Source: Fasciola hepatica | Taxonomy: Eukaryota; Platyhelminthes; Trematoda; Plagiorchiida; Fasciolidae | Direction: 5' to 3' | DNA: 64,000 bases | Assembly (NCBI GenBank): GCA_948099385.1 | Contig: CANUEZ040000071.1 | Span: 1,178,001-1,242,000 of the forward strand | Shown: one piece after another, positions 11,641 to 57,345 of the stretch | How the letters are laid out: the number at the start of each line of letters is the position of its first letter | How positions within the stretch are numbered: position 1 is the first letter of the stretch | The notes under the pieces: generated by a model | The model's database searches: none | Told to the model about the DNA's origin: nothing | The model's input: only the letters and a program-made list of their open reading frames with translations | Program-made: the position numbers and the translations under genes

Positions 11641-13489
11641 AGCCGAAATTCACCCCACTGTACTCAGGCACTCTGGTGGTAGAAAAATGCTGCTTACAGT
11701 TTCAGTATTGACGTGTGTGTGCTCACATGAACGTAACAAGCTACCGATGACGAAAGAAATGAATGTCTAATCGCGAGGGTAAATGTCAAAATAGATACTC
11801 GTTGTTTTGGCACTTTTCCATTTTTTTGACAGAGATTTTCGAGTATGTGGTCATCAGGATCACAGAGTGAAATTTGGAAATCAGCATTCTCATCATTCAG
11901 GAGACTGCTTCGTTTTTAATTTCCATCGTTTATACAACTTATTTCGTCATTTCGGGAGTAGATTCACAGATTTCACCAAAGTGACTCAAGAAAGAGTTGC
12001 CGAAATTCCATCCATGACTTATTGTGCGACACTTAGCTGTCACATGACACAACCATTGCGAAAGTTCGGGCAGAGTCCACTTGAGAAGGCAACACGTTCA
12101 GTTTGTTGGACCAGGTGAAAACATCCGATTTAGGTACTGTAGGATCCCTCCGATTTTAACTATTTAAGCAAAGTACGACTTTAAAAATTGTCAAACAAAC
12201 TCAAATGTTTTTACCCAGACCACTCTTCCTCTCCGCACCTCGGTCTTATTCTCGGATAGGCCGGCGGTGGTCAGACGATCAACACGGATTTAAGACTCTT
12301 CTGTCTCAAGTTCGATTCCCCGTGCCACCACCGGTCATGCCCGAACTGGTTGTCACCGTCTTCCTGAAATATTGTACTATTACTATTCAAGAAAACGGAA
12401 GTAAATAAAAGAATAAAAGACTTGATCAAATATTGGGTTAGCCTGTGACGTTGTACCAGCTTACCCACCATACAGTATAACCAGCTGATTCGTTTATTAG
12501 TGCTGTTGGAATAATTGAAAAGTTACATCTTCCGCTATGTCTGTATCTTCAGTTGCTGTTTTCCCTCCAAGCAAGCGTTTTTCTTTTATGATTTGCTTCT
12601 TATCTTATTCTTTAATCTGCTTGATCTAACACAGTGATTGGCTTGGTGATTTTCCAAACGAAACTAGTTGTTAACAAAACTTGCCATTAAAACACCGAAT
12701 TTTCCATCGGACTTCCCATAAACATTCTCGGGGAAACGGTTTTATCCTTTAATAACACACAGTTCACTCTGGGTATCTTAAATCACTGAAAATCATCGAA
12801 ACATAGATATGACTTGGCTTTAACACGTTGCGCACAACACAAGATAGACAACAAACCGCAGCCTCACAGGGTAATGACCCAAGTGTCCCCAACAAGGGGG
12901 CAAAGTATACTCGGGCCAGACTTACTGGATCCGCAGTAGCACAGCAGAGCAGCCCTCGGTGGGGAAACGTCTAGGACACAGAGCGCGGATTTTGACAAGT
13001 CTATCGCACCCACTAGTCGAAGGGAGAAGCCGGATAAAAAGCAGAACCGCGTGCATATTAGCCAACAGTCTGAACAAGGCAGTTGAGCCATCAGCTCTAC
13101 ATATACGATTGATTCGGATGACCTTGTGGCGACATGGGAACTGGCCGGTCAGAAAAGGAAAAAATACAGCACATCAAATTACTCGGTAATTAAACAGTTT
13201 TATACAAAGATAATGTTTATGTCATTATTTGTAGGGTAACACAATATGAAAAGGTATTTTTTTTAAAAAACGGGGATTATTCCGAACTGAAAGTACTCGT
13301 ACATTGGGTACCAATGTATTTTCCTGCCATTCCTATGAAACTGTTTAAAATTTCAATGAACTTCATCCCACATAAACGATTTTAGGAATCCCATGCTCGA
13401 GTACTTGGTTCTCAGCTTGACTCGCACGTAAAGATAGCGCCAGCTGAATCACACTATAGTAGTATTACATGAATTTCAGATTTTTCTGT
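11641..13489. other. unassigned sequence with one SINE head
   Basis: Besides the tRNA-derived head at 12262, a stretch near 12860-13190 is more GC-rich than its surroundings and contains GGGGAAACGTCTAGGAC (12960-12976), which recalls the GAAACGTC hammerhead end, but no partner box was found. Confidence 0.35.
12262..12350 (+). mobile_element. tRNA-derived SINE head
   Basis: GGCGGTGGTCAGACGATCAA followed by CAAGTTCGATTCCCC (B box). GGTGG at the start and CCACC after the B box give a short acceptor-like stem. Related to minus-strand heads at 17473, 28494 and 63005. Confidence 0.5.
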
Positions 13490-13860
13490 GTGATATCAGT
13501 TCGCTTGAGCATTTCTACCAAAATGCATGACCCATTTACGAGCTGTCCGGATTCAATGGCGTGTCTTGGTAGTTCAGCTGATGGTCTGATCCGTCCCAAT
13601 TGCCCTGGTGAAAAGACTCTTCTGCCTATATTAGTGTAAAACACAGTGATTATGTGGGGTGTTGGCTCATGTATCCAGTCATTGCACACGGCTTATCGAT
13701 CCGATTGGCGAGGGCGGCCAAGCCTACTGATGGGCTGATTTCGAAGCTAAACTCTGCTTGACACGACTCATCACGCATTCTATCGAACCACGCTAACGAC
13801 CCACTGCCTTATCACTCGTGATCCCCTTGCCTCAAGCCTTAACCTCGATATTAGACAGGC
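13490..13860 (-). repeat. GAAGAGTCTTCTC family copy, minus strand
   Basis: End block at 13594-13626 (AGAAGAGTCTTTTCACCAGG on the minus strand); the body extends to higher coordinates, with GAGGTTAAGGC and GGGGATCACGAG in family positions. Confidence 0.5.
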
Positions 13861-13949
13861 TTTGCATGTGCATCCCATGACTCACTGTGATGGCGCTGGT
13901 CTGCTGGAAAGAATAGGTGATATGTTGGACGCGAATCAAATACTACCCT

Positions 13950-14030
13950 CATGGCCGCATGCTGCTCTAAAGCGGGGACGACGACCGGTTGCGTGGGTTC
14001 GAATCCTACTCAGAGAACGAATCTTAATAT
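13950..14030 (+). mobile_element. tRNA-derived SINE head
   Basis: GGGTTCGAATCCTACTC (13997-14013) is a perfect B box with T-arm context; a decayed A box region precedes it (GGCCGCATGCTGCTC). Confidence 0.45.
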
Positions 14031-14299
14031 TTGTTTCAACGTTTATTCCGTTTTTTGTTTATTTTATCCAATGTATTGGATCGGGCGGAGGTTTGGACTG
14101 AAATTCAAGGAACCACAATTACACGATCATCTTGTGAATACCATTGAATATAAATGTCTGTCCATATTTCCATATGGGATTTCCAAAAATACCTGACTGT
14201 TAAATTTGATGTTTAGGGCAAAAATGCTTCATCCCCACATGAGGTAAACTGGGTATAATTTCGACTCCAAGGTTTAGATCACTAGAAGAACATCCTGAA

Positions 14300-14660
14300 A
14301 CAATGACTTAGTGTTCTGTTTCGGCCCACTAGCTCAGATGAGAAGACTCTTCTGGCCTTGGATGATACTTCCTTGACAGATAATAACACGTTTATAAACG
14401 ATAGACGACTCTTTGTCACCAATCATCGCGCCACGAACTCGTTGATATAAACTGGCATCGGGTAACTTTTCTGATGGATTGATTAGTGATACAACCATCC
14501 ATCACTCATTTTATCGATTCATTATCTTGCCGTTCGTGATTCCGATCACTCAAACTTTGTCCTGGATTTTGGACAGGTGCTGACTGGCTGACTGCCAACG
14601 ATACTTGGCTGTCTATGGACGATAAGTCAGGCCATATCCCCACATTTAATAGCAGATGTG
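14300..14660 (-). repeat. GAAGAGTCTTCTC family copy, minus strand
   Basis: End block at 14323-14357 (AGAAGAGTCTTCTCATCTGA on the minus strand). The body shows the family order: TCGTCCATAGACAGCC, GTCCAAAATCCAGGACA, CACGAACGGCAAGAT, ATCGATAAAATGAG and GATGCCAGTTT. Confidence 0.65.
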
Positions 14661-14962
14661 TCTTACGATTTTGCCGCCAGAAGTGATGCTCATTACAAGT
14701 TGTCGAGCTAGCCCGTCCGTTCACATTTCCACGTTGACTTGCGGCAACAGGCAACTCCCGTCCAAAGTCGCCGTGTCACAGCAAGCTGGCCCACCGACTG
14801 GCCCAGACATCCCATTAGTTCAGGCGGCACGGAACGAGCGCACGTTCCCTAGTCGGTCCAATATTTCTGACTTAACCTGTAGCAATGTTCTGTTCAATAA
14901 ATCCGAAACGATTCCGGGCAGGTCGAACTTACTGCTATAATGCCCGGTTGTCCAATTAGGAT

Positions 14963-15366
14963 TTTTGCTTGATTGCCGCTCGTCACTCTAAAAAGCCACA
15001 GAAATCTGCTGACAGCACTATCACGTGGTGAGTGTAGTTCACCACTAAATAAGGCCATGACTCCTGGCCGTGTTCCACTTACCTAACAAGGTTTTCCAGA
15101 ATAGGCTAATGAATCATGCAATTGGCTACCAGCTCATTCTGAACAAGGCTGCTGTCTTGCACGACGCGTTTGGCAGTGCAGCCTAGAGATGCATTCTCTA
15201 ACAAAAAGGCCTACTTTGGACTGGGCGACCGCGTAGTACAACATCCCACAGCGCAAACAATCATGAAAGATATTACTGAATCGATGAACAGATTTTCTTC
15301 TGTATCCCCCTCTCTATTTTTGCAGCTGTTGTTGTTGAGTCGACATCATGCCTGATTTCAAACCGG
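14963..15366 (+). repeat. 400-bp dispersed repeat, plus copy
   Basis: Matches the reverse complement of 27315-27710. The core (15001-15255) is close to 90 percent identical by eye, including the stretch TGGCAGTGCAGCCTAGAGAT (15169-15188). No protein or RNA family is recognised; no terminal repeats seen. Confidence 0.8.
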
Positions 15367-16154
15367 TATAAAATTATAGTGTTTCCGCATTGCTTGTTAC
15401 TGGGTCATTTATTGTAGAAACCATGAATACGCAGGTATATTTCATAGACCTTATTCTATATATGCTCGCACACTTCTCGGTAATTAAACTTGTCGTGAAA
15501 TTAATCAAATAGTCACGGGAATCAATGGGTTCAACCAGTATGTGACCGAGTACATTGCTCGGCGCAGTCGTGACAGGACATAGTCTGTACCAGACGGTGG
15601 TCATTACCATGAAATACGACGGCCTTAACGAGAGGCGAAATGCCCTTGAAATAAGCATGAAGCTTAGAGGTCAGAAAATCACGAAAACACATATAACTCG
15701 CCTGTTTGTTACGAACCATTCTTCAGGCATGTTCAGTATGCTGTTTTTCAAAGAATAAAGGTATGCCAAAACTGAAACGAATAAGTAGCAATTTTTTTTC
15801 TCATAATCGGTGTACCACTTGAAGCAAACGTCGTTCAGCGTTAGTTGGGTTTACGTATGGGACGCAAAACTTTGCACGACAACCAGATTTGAACAGCTCC
15901 CAGGAGGAAATTGATAGTTTTCCTTTACTGATGATTCCTAAACGCTTTCATTTATAGGTCGAGATCAGCACTGTTGTAAGTGTATTCAGTTTAATTGCGA
16001 CTTTAGAGGAGTATGTCGCGTACTACAAACGAGCAGGTACGCGATGGATAGTAATTACCGACACCGGGTATGACGAAGTCACATGGATATAAAAAAATGA
16101 ACTAATCGATAAATATGCAGACACACAGAAAGTGTGATAATACCCTACGATGAA

Positions 16155-16191
<37 letters not shown>

Positions 16192-16839
16192 GATGAGACG
16201 CTCTAATGTATCTTATTGGTTTCATTGTTCTTTTCAAAAATACGAATGAACTGTTGTTTGACTCGTCCAGGGGAATTTAACACTACCACTACTACTACTA
16301 CTGCTGCTACTACTGCCACTACTACTACTACTGAAGCTGATTATGTAATCGAGCTCTGTTTGTTAACTATAGTGCTGAAGACGGCGTTCAATACACAGAA
16401 TTTGTTCAATCGAAACGATGTAAACGACCCCTAACGTGTCAGGGGAAAAATTGAACGGTAAAATATTGTCGTCATTTTAGCCATTCCTGACACTTTTGCA
16501 AAGCACGTAGAATGTTTCTGTAGTTGAAAAATCTGTAGTTCATATTGATAAAATAATAATGCACCTGGAGTATTATTGGCAGAAGGCTATTTGTTAGAAA
16601 TATCGATTTCATTTAAATGCATTGATCTGTTCGTTGAGGAAATTGTCGGAAGAAAACCGAGCACTCGCATGATTCAATCAAAATCATCACGGAAACAACG
16701 TCGTTCGGTGTATTATGAGGTGACCACTATCCGGAAACGATTCCTTGATCAAACGTTTGTGTATTGCATACAAGCAGTCAACTGGTTCTTTGATCAGTTC
16801 TGTCACGTGTTTGCCCTCTTTCTCTCATTTCAACCGCAG
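15367..16839. other. unassigned sequence before the first MARK exon seen
   Basis: Microsatellites at 16156 and 16282; otherwise nothing. If MARK exons precede 16840, this is intron. Confidence 0.4.
16156..16188. repeat. TA dinucleotide repeat
   Basis: Pure (TA)n run of about 32 bp, directly followed by ATAATGATGAGACG. A short ACT/GCT trinucleotide run lies at 16282-16332. Confidence 0.95.
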
Positions 16840-48624
<31,785 letters not shown>

Positions 48625-51600
48625 AATATCTAAGGGACTAGAGTTCTCGAAACAAAAACTGCTGCCCGTTGTGTCAAAACTTATACAGTGTTTTTCAGTC
48701 CATCGAGAGCAAGATTATGAACTGAACAGTCCTTATTTGTAATCTTCATTCTCTTGCTTCGTATACTTATACATACATACGTACATACATACACACACAT
48801 ATATACCGTTTTGACCTATATCTTGGTACTCATGAAAGATTCGCCCATTTTCATTGTCCTCAAACTGTGAAGAATGGCAGTATTAGGCCTCCCCCTTTAC
48901 TCGAACTGTCAGACTCTAACCCTGAGTGAGATTTACGGATGAATTCAGTCACGGGCATTACAATCACAAATGCCACCTGAAATGCCTTGTTAACACATAC
49001 GTGAACACGCAACTTTCACTTCATTTTTCAGATGCCTATTTTGTCGGCTTTGTGATAAAACCCCTCCTTTACTTTTCATTTGATGATAGAAATAGTCCAC
49101 TTGTCTTGCATGTACTTCGTTTTCAAAGAGTTTACCAGAACCTGAGACCCAAAAAATACCTAATCAAATTAAAAAATCCACCCCACCGTACTAAAAACCA
49201 AGCAGTTGATGGGCGTTAGCTAAGGCAATGAGAGCGAGAGAGTTATTGACGCGTACCATGATTCGTTCATTTTATTTTAATAGTACTATTGAGGAAAAGA
49301 TATGACCAGAGATCCACCTGGAGCAGTACCCGGTATTTTCAAAATTTACCAGACCAAAATCGTTTACCAAATTGTTAGTTAGTGGACAACATTCGCACTA
49401 AAGACAGTACACTTTCTCCGCTGATTGTGGATGGTCTCATTTCAATCCCACGTCAAGATTTTACGACTTGAAGTGAAATTGAACATTTTTCATTAGTGTC
49501 AAGGGATACTACGTGGCACAACTGGTGAGAGGTTCTCACAGGACGTTCGAATTCATTGGATTTGATCGATCTCATTTTTCGTTTACTTGTTTGTACCTAA
49601 AGAGTACAAAGATGGAAACCAGTAACACTGTTTCAGTAGGTGCGTGCTTTGGTATTCCCTTGAGCTAAATTCCACTCAATGGGCGGTCAGAGTAAAAACA
49701 GTGACATTATGCATACCATTCGTCAATTCTGGTTTCCTAACCATCAGTGCGACAGACTATATTGAAGAGATGTTGATCCCTGAGACAAGATTTCTTTTCG
49801 TTGGTCGATTGGTCCGTTTATTTAACTCGGGAGATCGGACAAGGTTGACGGAAAAGTAGACTGTTTGCGTGAATCCCTGAAAAGACAGTTAAAATTGTCC
49901 TCTACTATTCGATGATAGCGAATACGAAAACAGACTATTCCCCAATATAAGGGTGCTTGAAACAAACCAGCTTTGTGGATACTATCTATTTAAAAACATC
50001 ATTTGCTTGTATGATAAAACGGTTGCGAAGTTAGGGTGTTACGGAACGATTGGTACTCATCCCAGTATTCCGTAACCCACGCGTGAACTTTCATGTCAGG
50101 CCAGAACTGAGTCAACTTTTACAACCTGTTTGGAGTCGACTGTAGTTGAGAAAACGGATTCCTTTCTACACGAAAATTTCCGTGGATTTCGGGCACTGTG
50201 TCAAGACTGTCTAACTATCAGGAGCTTAATCTGGTTAGCATATGCGCATAGTAGATGTTGTACAACCAATCCATGCGCCATCAACATTCGCACGTGATCC
50301 ATTCCTATGCCGTTCGCTTTGCATTCGCGAGTGCGATGTCTTCCTGTACCACACTCTATAGTTAGCCCTGATCTACCAATCAAATGCGGCCAGCTCCACG
50401 TCAGACTGATATCGGTTAACCGCTTTCGTCCGCTTGACACATGCCTATACTTGCACTCGCCGTATGTAGTGCCCAGATACACGTTGTTCCGCGCATATAT
50501 GCTTTCGTTCAGTTGACCGATTGTCGGACGTAACAACAAGGGCAATCAGAACAAGATTACGGTCAGATGAATAGTTTCCAATTGAATCACCTTGTTTATC
50601 GCAAATTTGTGGTTCCAAATGATACAGTACTTGTGTAAACGTAAATGAAAATCACAAACGGTTGAGTGAGTAACCCAGAATTTCAAAGCCAAAACAACTG
50701 GACAGATCGAGATAGCGTGTTCAGAAAACGGTTCACTCGGCCCAGAGTCAATTAGGACTGTAGTTCAATATTATCACTATATGACCCGTTAAGACAAATC
50801 TAACGGGAATGTGATCACGACTTCGGCCGCAGATTATAGGAATGCGGGTGTTGTCCGATTGTGTTACACAATTACGAACACAGATGTGTAAACAGTCCAA
50901 ATCTTTTAAATGATAGAATACGAGTGGCAAATATGAGTGAAGATTGTAGGGATATATCTGCTATCTGAGTAGGAATGTGGTTTAAGGCGTCACAGTAAAG
51001 CAACGGGGTCTTTCGAGGGTCTACGGTTCAACCCTAGAAGGAAGACGATTTTTCGTACACAACTCAAAAGTTCAGAACAGTTTTCCTCTACGGTAATGTA
51101 TAATTTTAGGAAAACTCAAAGGTAGAATTTCCATCAATAAACTCCGTAAATGCATCGGGAACGAAGGAGACACTTCATTAATACTGGAGGGCTGCAAACT
51201 ACTCATGAGTGGGCTATAGCCGAGTGAAAGTAAAACACAAATTATGAGTAGTTATTTGCAACTGAATGCAGATTGACTTTTGACGATAACAAATATCACG
51301 GAGGTTAATGAATAAACAGTAATTATTCGTGTCACCAATGTTAAAGGTTCCTCCCGAGTCGAGGAACACGCAGAAGTAGTAGGCTGGAAGGTTCCATTTA
51401 GTCCCTTAATTTTATTCACAAAGCAAAATCACGTACAAGTGTCTCGAGAAGAATAACATGAAGTATGATCAAATGTGGACTCAGCTGAGGCCACAAATAG
51501 CTTGTCGCATAGATCAGAACAAAGTGATCCTTTGTACCCAGACAACTAATGTAAGTCAACCAGTAGTGGAAGCGAAACCACCACTTGAGGTTATTGTGAC

Positions 51601-52839
51601 TCTCGTTTTCAGTGGCCATGCAAATTCGTGACAATATGTGCTTAGTTAGTGGGTTGGACAAATGGAAGAATGTAAAAGGTGACAAAAGAAAACGAATACA
51701 CTTCCGCTGCATTATACTGCTTGAACTGAAAATGAACCTAATTGTACGTCTATAAAACATGATGAACATCGGTGAAGAACTTCAAACGGTCCGAAACTTT
51801 GTCATTCGAAATGATTATCCTAGTTCAGAAGTCGTTTGTGCGTACCTTTTAACTCTACTGGCCGCATCACAAAAACAGGTCCTCAGTCAGTTGAAAACTA
51901 ACACTCGATGGGGGAAGATACATAACTATTCCTGCGATAAACCAATAGGTGTGTGTAATAATCCCTATCATATCTCACATTTACTCACTTTCGAACCATC
52001 TCAGTGAATTTAAATCTCTTACTACTCATACTGACTCAGTATTAGCCAAGGTCTGTAGACTGTCCGTAATGGAATGCCTTCGTTTCACTTAGGCCCCGCT
52101 TAAGCTGCTTTTTTTAGTAAACACCATACGGGATACCACCCAATACAGCCTCGCGGCTACATACACCGAGGAGCTCTAGCCAATCAAAATCGGATTGAAC
52201 AGGTACGACAAAATCTTGCTGTGATTGGTTGACTTCGAATCTACCTATTTTTTCCTTCGATACAACATTTATACAAATCAGTTCTGAAATGGAATTACCT
52301 TACAGTTCTGCGGCCTTGGCTTCCTTGCTATCTCGGTTTGCATGTGTTGGATTCATAGCCAGTAGCAACAGGGCACGTAATTGTTGCATTGGAGTTATTT
52401 GTCAGAGTGCAAACGCGACTAGATCACAGTGGACGAGTAAGCAGCGCACAAGCAAGCAAGTAAGCAAAAGAGCTTAGCTACATGCGCTATCATGCCGAAA
52501 AGGGTAAGGCCAATCTGCACACAGCACAATCAATCAGCCAACACAGCTCGCGCTGAAGTGTGATTAAAGATCAAGACAAAGCAGGCGTATGTCCATTCGT
52601 AAGAGGGATATTGGTCGGTTCTCCGCGTATTGTGCATGACTTTAACCAGACGCAACAGCACACTTCTGGTTTGGGGTGACTCTGATACGTCCTCACTTCA
52701 AGTATTGCCAACAGCACAACGTAATAGTTACACATTATAAGTGTCAGTCAGTGTACGAGCGAAGGTTTGTTACCGTTAAAAGCCAGTGGCCGAATGGCAC
52801 TAAATCATGTAGTGTTGATTTTAAACAAATTGTTCAGAT
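48625..52839. other. intergenic, no gene recognised
   Basis: MARK 3' UTR plus intergenic DNA. No clear AATAAA within 150 bp of the stop. 51010-51060 has a weak B box-like GGTTCAACCC. 52015-52100 shares its sequence with 46870-46950. The minus-strand frame at 51416-51769 (117 codons) is not recognised. Confidence 0.45.
48768..48803. repeat. ATAC/AC repeat downstream of MARK
   Basis: ACATACATACGTACATACAT then ACACACACAT, 150-180 bp after the MARK stop codon, in the presumed 3' UTR or just beyond. Confidence 0.85.
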
Positions 52840-53010
52840 GCAGCACGGATATCCTGATGGTTAGATGTTCTACTCACAGTCGTTCCTCTCGGGTTTAGAT
52901 CCCCATGTGGGTGTGTACCGCTGATGAAGATGAGAAATCTGTTCAGTGGTTCCTTGGTCTCTAATGGTGAGTTGAGTACTGATACTTCATTATGAATTAC
53001 TTCATAACCT
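52840..53010 (+). mobile_element. Sm-alpha-like SINE with intact CTGATGA box
   Basis: TCCTGATGGTTAGATGTTC (A box region), GGGTTTAGATCCCC (degenerate B box, 52891-52904), box 1 CTGATGA (52921-52927), then AGATGAGAAATCT, whose ends can pair. The 3' part has GTTCAGTGGTTCC and AATGGTGAGTTGAGTACTGA. A related 3' flank occurs at 52015-52100. Confidence 0.6.
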
Positions 53011-54660
53011 TTAAAAAGTGTCACTATGGTTTTGAATTACTAACTATGAGCTGGTTCGCCCATCTGTTATTTTTCGTGGAGACCCTATTAGAGTGGCCGT
53101 TAGCATCTCGCGTCTGCTGTGATTGCATTCAGGTTTAAGCGCATACTAAGCATTTCTACAGTCACGGACTGAAAGAGACGAAATACTGAATTATGGAGAC
53201 GTGAACTCCAAAATCGACGGGGCACGGTCGCTGCCCATTTTAACTCTCCAGTGAGGAGTAAGATCACATGGGATGACGTGCTTCACTACATAATTCGACT
53301 TCATTTACAAGGCTTTATTGTGAATGATAAGAATGTGACGAAAATTTCAGTTGTAAATATAGTACATGATCATGAATTCAACGTATCTCGATGTTTCCAT
53401 ATATCTGGTTATGTCGAGTTGAACTCACGGTGATTGTACAGGGAAAGGTAGTACAGAAGAACGGGTCAAGAAATGAAGACACGCTCATTATCACGTGCAA
53501 ATTTGGACCCCAAATTTGTCTCAGATCATTCACTATCCTAGATAACCGCGCCAAACAGCGTGCGGAATTCCGACTGATGTTGATAGTGCACCACTCGAAC
53601 CAATCAGATTATGGATGGTGCATCTTCACTTGCAGGATAATGCATCCAGCTCTAGCTTTTTTCTGTCATTTTCTGGTCACTGGGTGGGTTGGGGCGTTTG
53701 TTGACCATCACTTTAAGCTCAACAATCAAGGTTGTGGACAGTGTCACATCGGCATGTAAGTTGCACGAGCAGGTGTCCACAGCAGGAATAACCATTAACC
53801 ACCACTTTTTCCGTTACCAGCCTCGTGAAGGTATCAGCGCCCACTGTAGTCTCAATGAGTGAGGTTGATGTCATCTGTCTACACAAAAGAGGGGACGTAG
53901 ATTCACAAAACAGAGACCACCAGTGATGAAAACCGAGGGTAAGTCGACCCGTACGTTGGATAAGCCGATGATGTGACAATATTTTTAATACTGTCCTGGA
54001 ATTATTATCAAGACCTGCAGAGCATTTACAAAGAGGGACAAATAGTTCAGTACTGTAAGCAGGAAATACCGACAGTTTCACCCGTTTCATGTACCTCATT
54101 TGATAGATACAGTTTTACCTTGATTTAAGCAAACAAAACGTAATCAGATATGTAACATCTCGCCCGTGAGACCTGTAAACTGGTCGAGAAAATTTTCGCC
54201 CTCTATATATGTACTGACTGGGCTGTAGACGGCCATTTCGGTGTCCGAATAATCTAAGTGTGGGTCCCAATGATTCACTTACTGAGCTATGCTCATGGAG
54301 TTGTCTGCGTTTTTGTGATTTCAGATGGAACACGCCTAACCCTGGGGGGAGGTTCACTGGTCCTTGCATACTACGCATGTAGCCAAGCACAACAGCAAAG
54401 ACTATAAAATCAACTGAAGAATCATTTTCCTAACCTACTTGCTGTGATGAATGGAAATTCATTGTCGTATTGGGCAGATTTTCATGTGACGTACACACGG
54501 TACCGAGAACCTGTGTCCTCAGACGTAGACACGGTGACTTTGTGCGGTGGAGTAGGTGTTTGACAAGTTTCACTATCATTATGAAAACCTGTAGTAGGTT
54601 AGTATATCTAACTGAGCGACTCAAATTTAAATGCAGCTAACGGAATTTAATTTAGCTGAG

Positions 54661-54732
<72 letters not shown>

Positions 54733-57179
54733 AGATTATCCGGGTTCAAACAGAAAAACAGGCCAGCAGAGCCGGTTAGGAATACCACTGGACCAATGGT
54801 CTTCCATACATGGATTTGGTTACAATCACCACGCGTCCTATATAAATCATCTGTTATGCACCAATAAACAGTTCGAGACCATAAGATTCTTGTCACTCCA
54901 GTTGGCGAGTCGGGCCAGAACAGTTAGAAAGAAAAAGTAATTGTTCATTGGCTTCCTGATACATCCTTCTAATGAGGTTAATTATGGGAGTTCATCTCAG
55001 ATTTCAAGCTGAATGAACTTAATATTTGAGAATTATCATGCACAACAGTGGGGAGATGCCACAAGGCTAAGATTATAGACAGAAAAACATGTAGCTGTGC
55101 AGTGTGAGCTATGGATAACCCATTGGATGATGATGCGTGGTTGCTAGACTATGGAGCACAATTCCTAACCTTCAGTGTTTGGTTCTTAAACGGAGGAAAC
55201 TATTGCTATTTTAGTCAATCAGTCGAAGCCTGTTATTTCATCTTGAAAAAGTAGCCCGCTTGCGAGGTCAGTAATCCAGTTGATTGGCAGTAAACCAGTC
55301 TGAAAAAGATTGAAATTACACCTCCTAGTTCATCGTACGCTGCGCAACTGCTCAGGATCCAAGAAAGAAGTACCTACGAGAAGGAATTCTCATTCTGGGA
55401 GTATAAGATGAAAAGCCACTCACTAACACCAGATACCAGCAGGCCCAGTGATATTTTACCGAAATATCGTATTCCCAGAAGTGAATTAGGTAAATACAAG
55501 TAGATTCGAAAGATGTTTTAGTCGTTTGCTGCCAACTAAGTGCCGTCTTTCCAGTAAATCCGAAAACCGTTCATATCGGTTGAATTCCAGTTTTTACTGA
55601 TAAAACAGTATTCCACAGTCAAAAGCCACTAAACCACTGTAGATTGACGAGAAAATCAACCCCACAACTGTGCCCACATAAGAGATGCAATCGAGGCTGC
55701 CGATACTGAACCACTCCACAAGTTCTTGTTTAAATGTAGCTGCCAACTGATTTTCAGATAAAACAACTATCTTTGGTCCAGCAATACCAACCAGCGAGAC
55801 ACACGTACACACAGTTTGATGCGGGTCTTTCCTCAAGCATCCAAATCGTGTTCCTTTTTACTCATATCCCGATGTGTTTTGATGTACCCAGTTCATTCTA
55901 CGGCCTGTTCCGAAGCAATTTGTCTATGCCCTAATGCTGAAATAAGTCCCAGGATAGCCGGCTGAAACCAGCTAACATGTCACCACAGAGCAAGTGAACA
56001 TCATGAGAAGCTCAATTAGGGTTAAACGAAAACGTGTGGAGTGGTCCAGTAGCGATTCCCTCGATCACATCACCAATGTGATCGGAGTAGTCAGATCTAT
56101 TTTCCTTCTAATCCACGGCGGTCACCTGAATTTTGGCTACTGATTGCTGTTTCAGTAGTGAAAACTGGAATTCGACGGATATGGGCAGTCATGTGGCATG
56201 TTGGACAAGCTGTACACCTTTGCTATGGGTTCATAAAGTTTACCTCAGCTGGTCCTCGGGCATCAAAAATGTCTTCGATTTTAGAGGGATTTCTTTGATT
56301 GTTGTCATTTGCTGACTACTGGCCACCTTTTTAAAAATCCAACAAAAATTTCAGTGCAAGAATAGCAGAAAACTGAAATGTGAGTTAGTGTGCTGAAGAA
56401 TGAGAAGTACTGACTTATTGTTCAACATGAAACTGTCTGAGTCTATTGATTTCATTTGAAATACGGAGCTATTTGCATTCATTTTGCACGCCTGTTATGT
56501 TACACGTTCATTCAAATGTAATGGAGGAGTTATGTTCCTTACCCTCTTTGGTCCTCAGAAGAGCTGGGAGAACTTGTAAACAGTTGCCTTGACATTGGAA
56601 AAAGAAAATTTCAATAAACCACCGGACCAGGGATGGTAACAGCTCACGGGACAACTTAGTGCTGTTCACCAACAGAATGAATCTGCAGTCACATGTAGAT
56701 AATGAATAAAAATTTGGTCTGTTGTATTGCATATTTTCAAGTAATCTCATTGGAGCTAATAATTTCTCTTTTGAACTTATAATTTACAAACTCTGATGCC
56801 GTCGAAGTTTCTTTCAATGGGACAGTCTAGCGGCTTGATTCTGTAGATACAGAGATAAATACTTTCTAACTTTTGGCAGTCAATGTAGGAGTTCAAGATT
56901 CCGTGAGCTGAACCAGTTATTGGGCACTCTACTTTTAGTAGAGATGGGATCTGTGAACGCAACAGAATGGAAATGTATTTGAAACCTTCAAAAGGAGTGA
57001 GAAATTGTAGCCGATGCTTCGAGAAGAAGTTTCCATCTATCGAAAGATGCTAGTGAAGTCTGTTAGCATCTGATGAATCTGTGCGATATTATACTTCATT
57101 TACAGACCAATATCAATTTCAGTTGCACTAATTGCATCTTCCACTCATCTTGAATATGTTTGCCTGATACTAAAACATG
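53011..57179. other. intergenic, no gene recognised
   Basis: TA repeat at 54663. Frames at 53391-53759 (+) and 53719-54099 (-), over 120 codons each, overlap antisense and show no known domain. Confidence 0.45.
54663..54729. repeat. TA dinucleotide repeat
   Basis: About 66 bp of pure (TA)n. It produces spurious YIYIYI open frames on both strands. Confidence 0.97.
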
Positions 57180-57345
57180 CTACGTATGATTCCACATGCG
57201 GTACGAAAGTTCAGCCCACCACTAAAAATCGTGGAAATAGTCCAGCTGTTTCATCTAGATTATTGGGAATCATCAGTAGTGCAGATCCACAAACCTTGGA
57301 CTGGAACTTGACAGTGGAACGAACGATTGTGAATAGAACACTACG
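57180..57345 (-). mobile_element. Sm-alpha-like SINE, minus strand, both hammerhead boxes intact
   Basis: On the minus strand: GTTCTATTCACAATCGTTC, GTTCCAGTCC (B box), GTGGATCTGCACTA, CTGATGA (57270-57276), 17 nt, then GAAAC (57248-57252) and AGCTGGACTATT. Helix II is poorly paired in this copy. Confidence 0.62.

Noticed and set aside
12950..12980. Hammerhead end GGGGAAACGTC
   Set aside because: No CTGANGA box at a suitable distance and no supporting helices.
53391..54099. Two overlapping antisense frames of over 120 codons
   Set aside because: No domain resemblance, composition like surrounding DNA.
54627..54940. Open frames with YIYIYI runs on both strands
   Set aside because: Translations of the TA repeat at 54663-54729.
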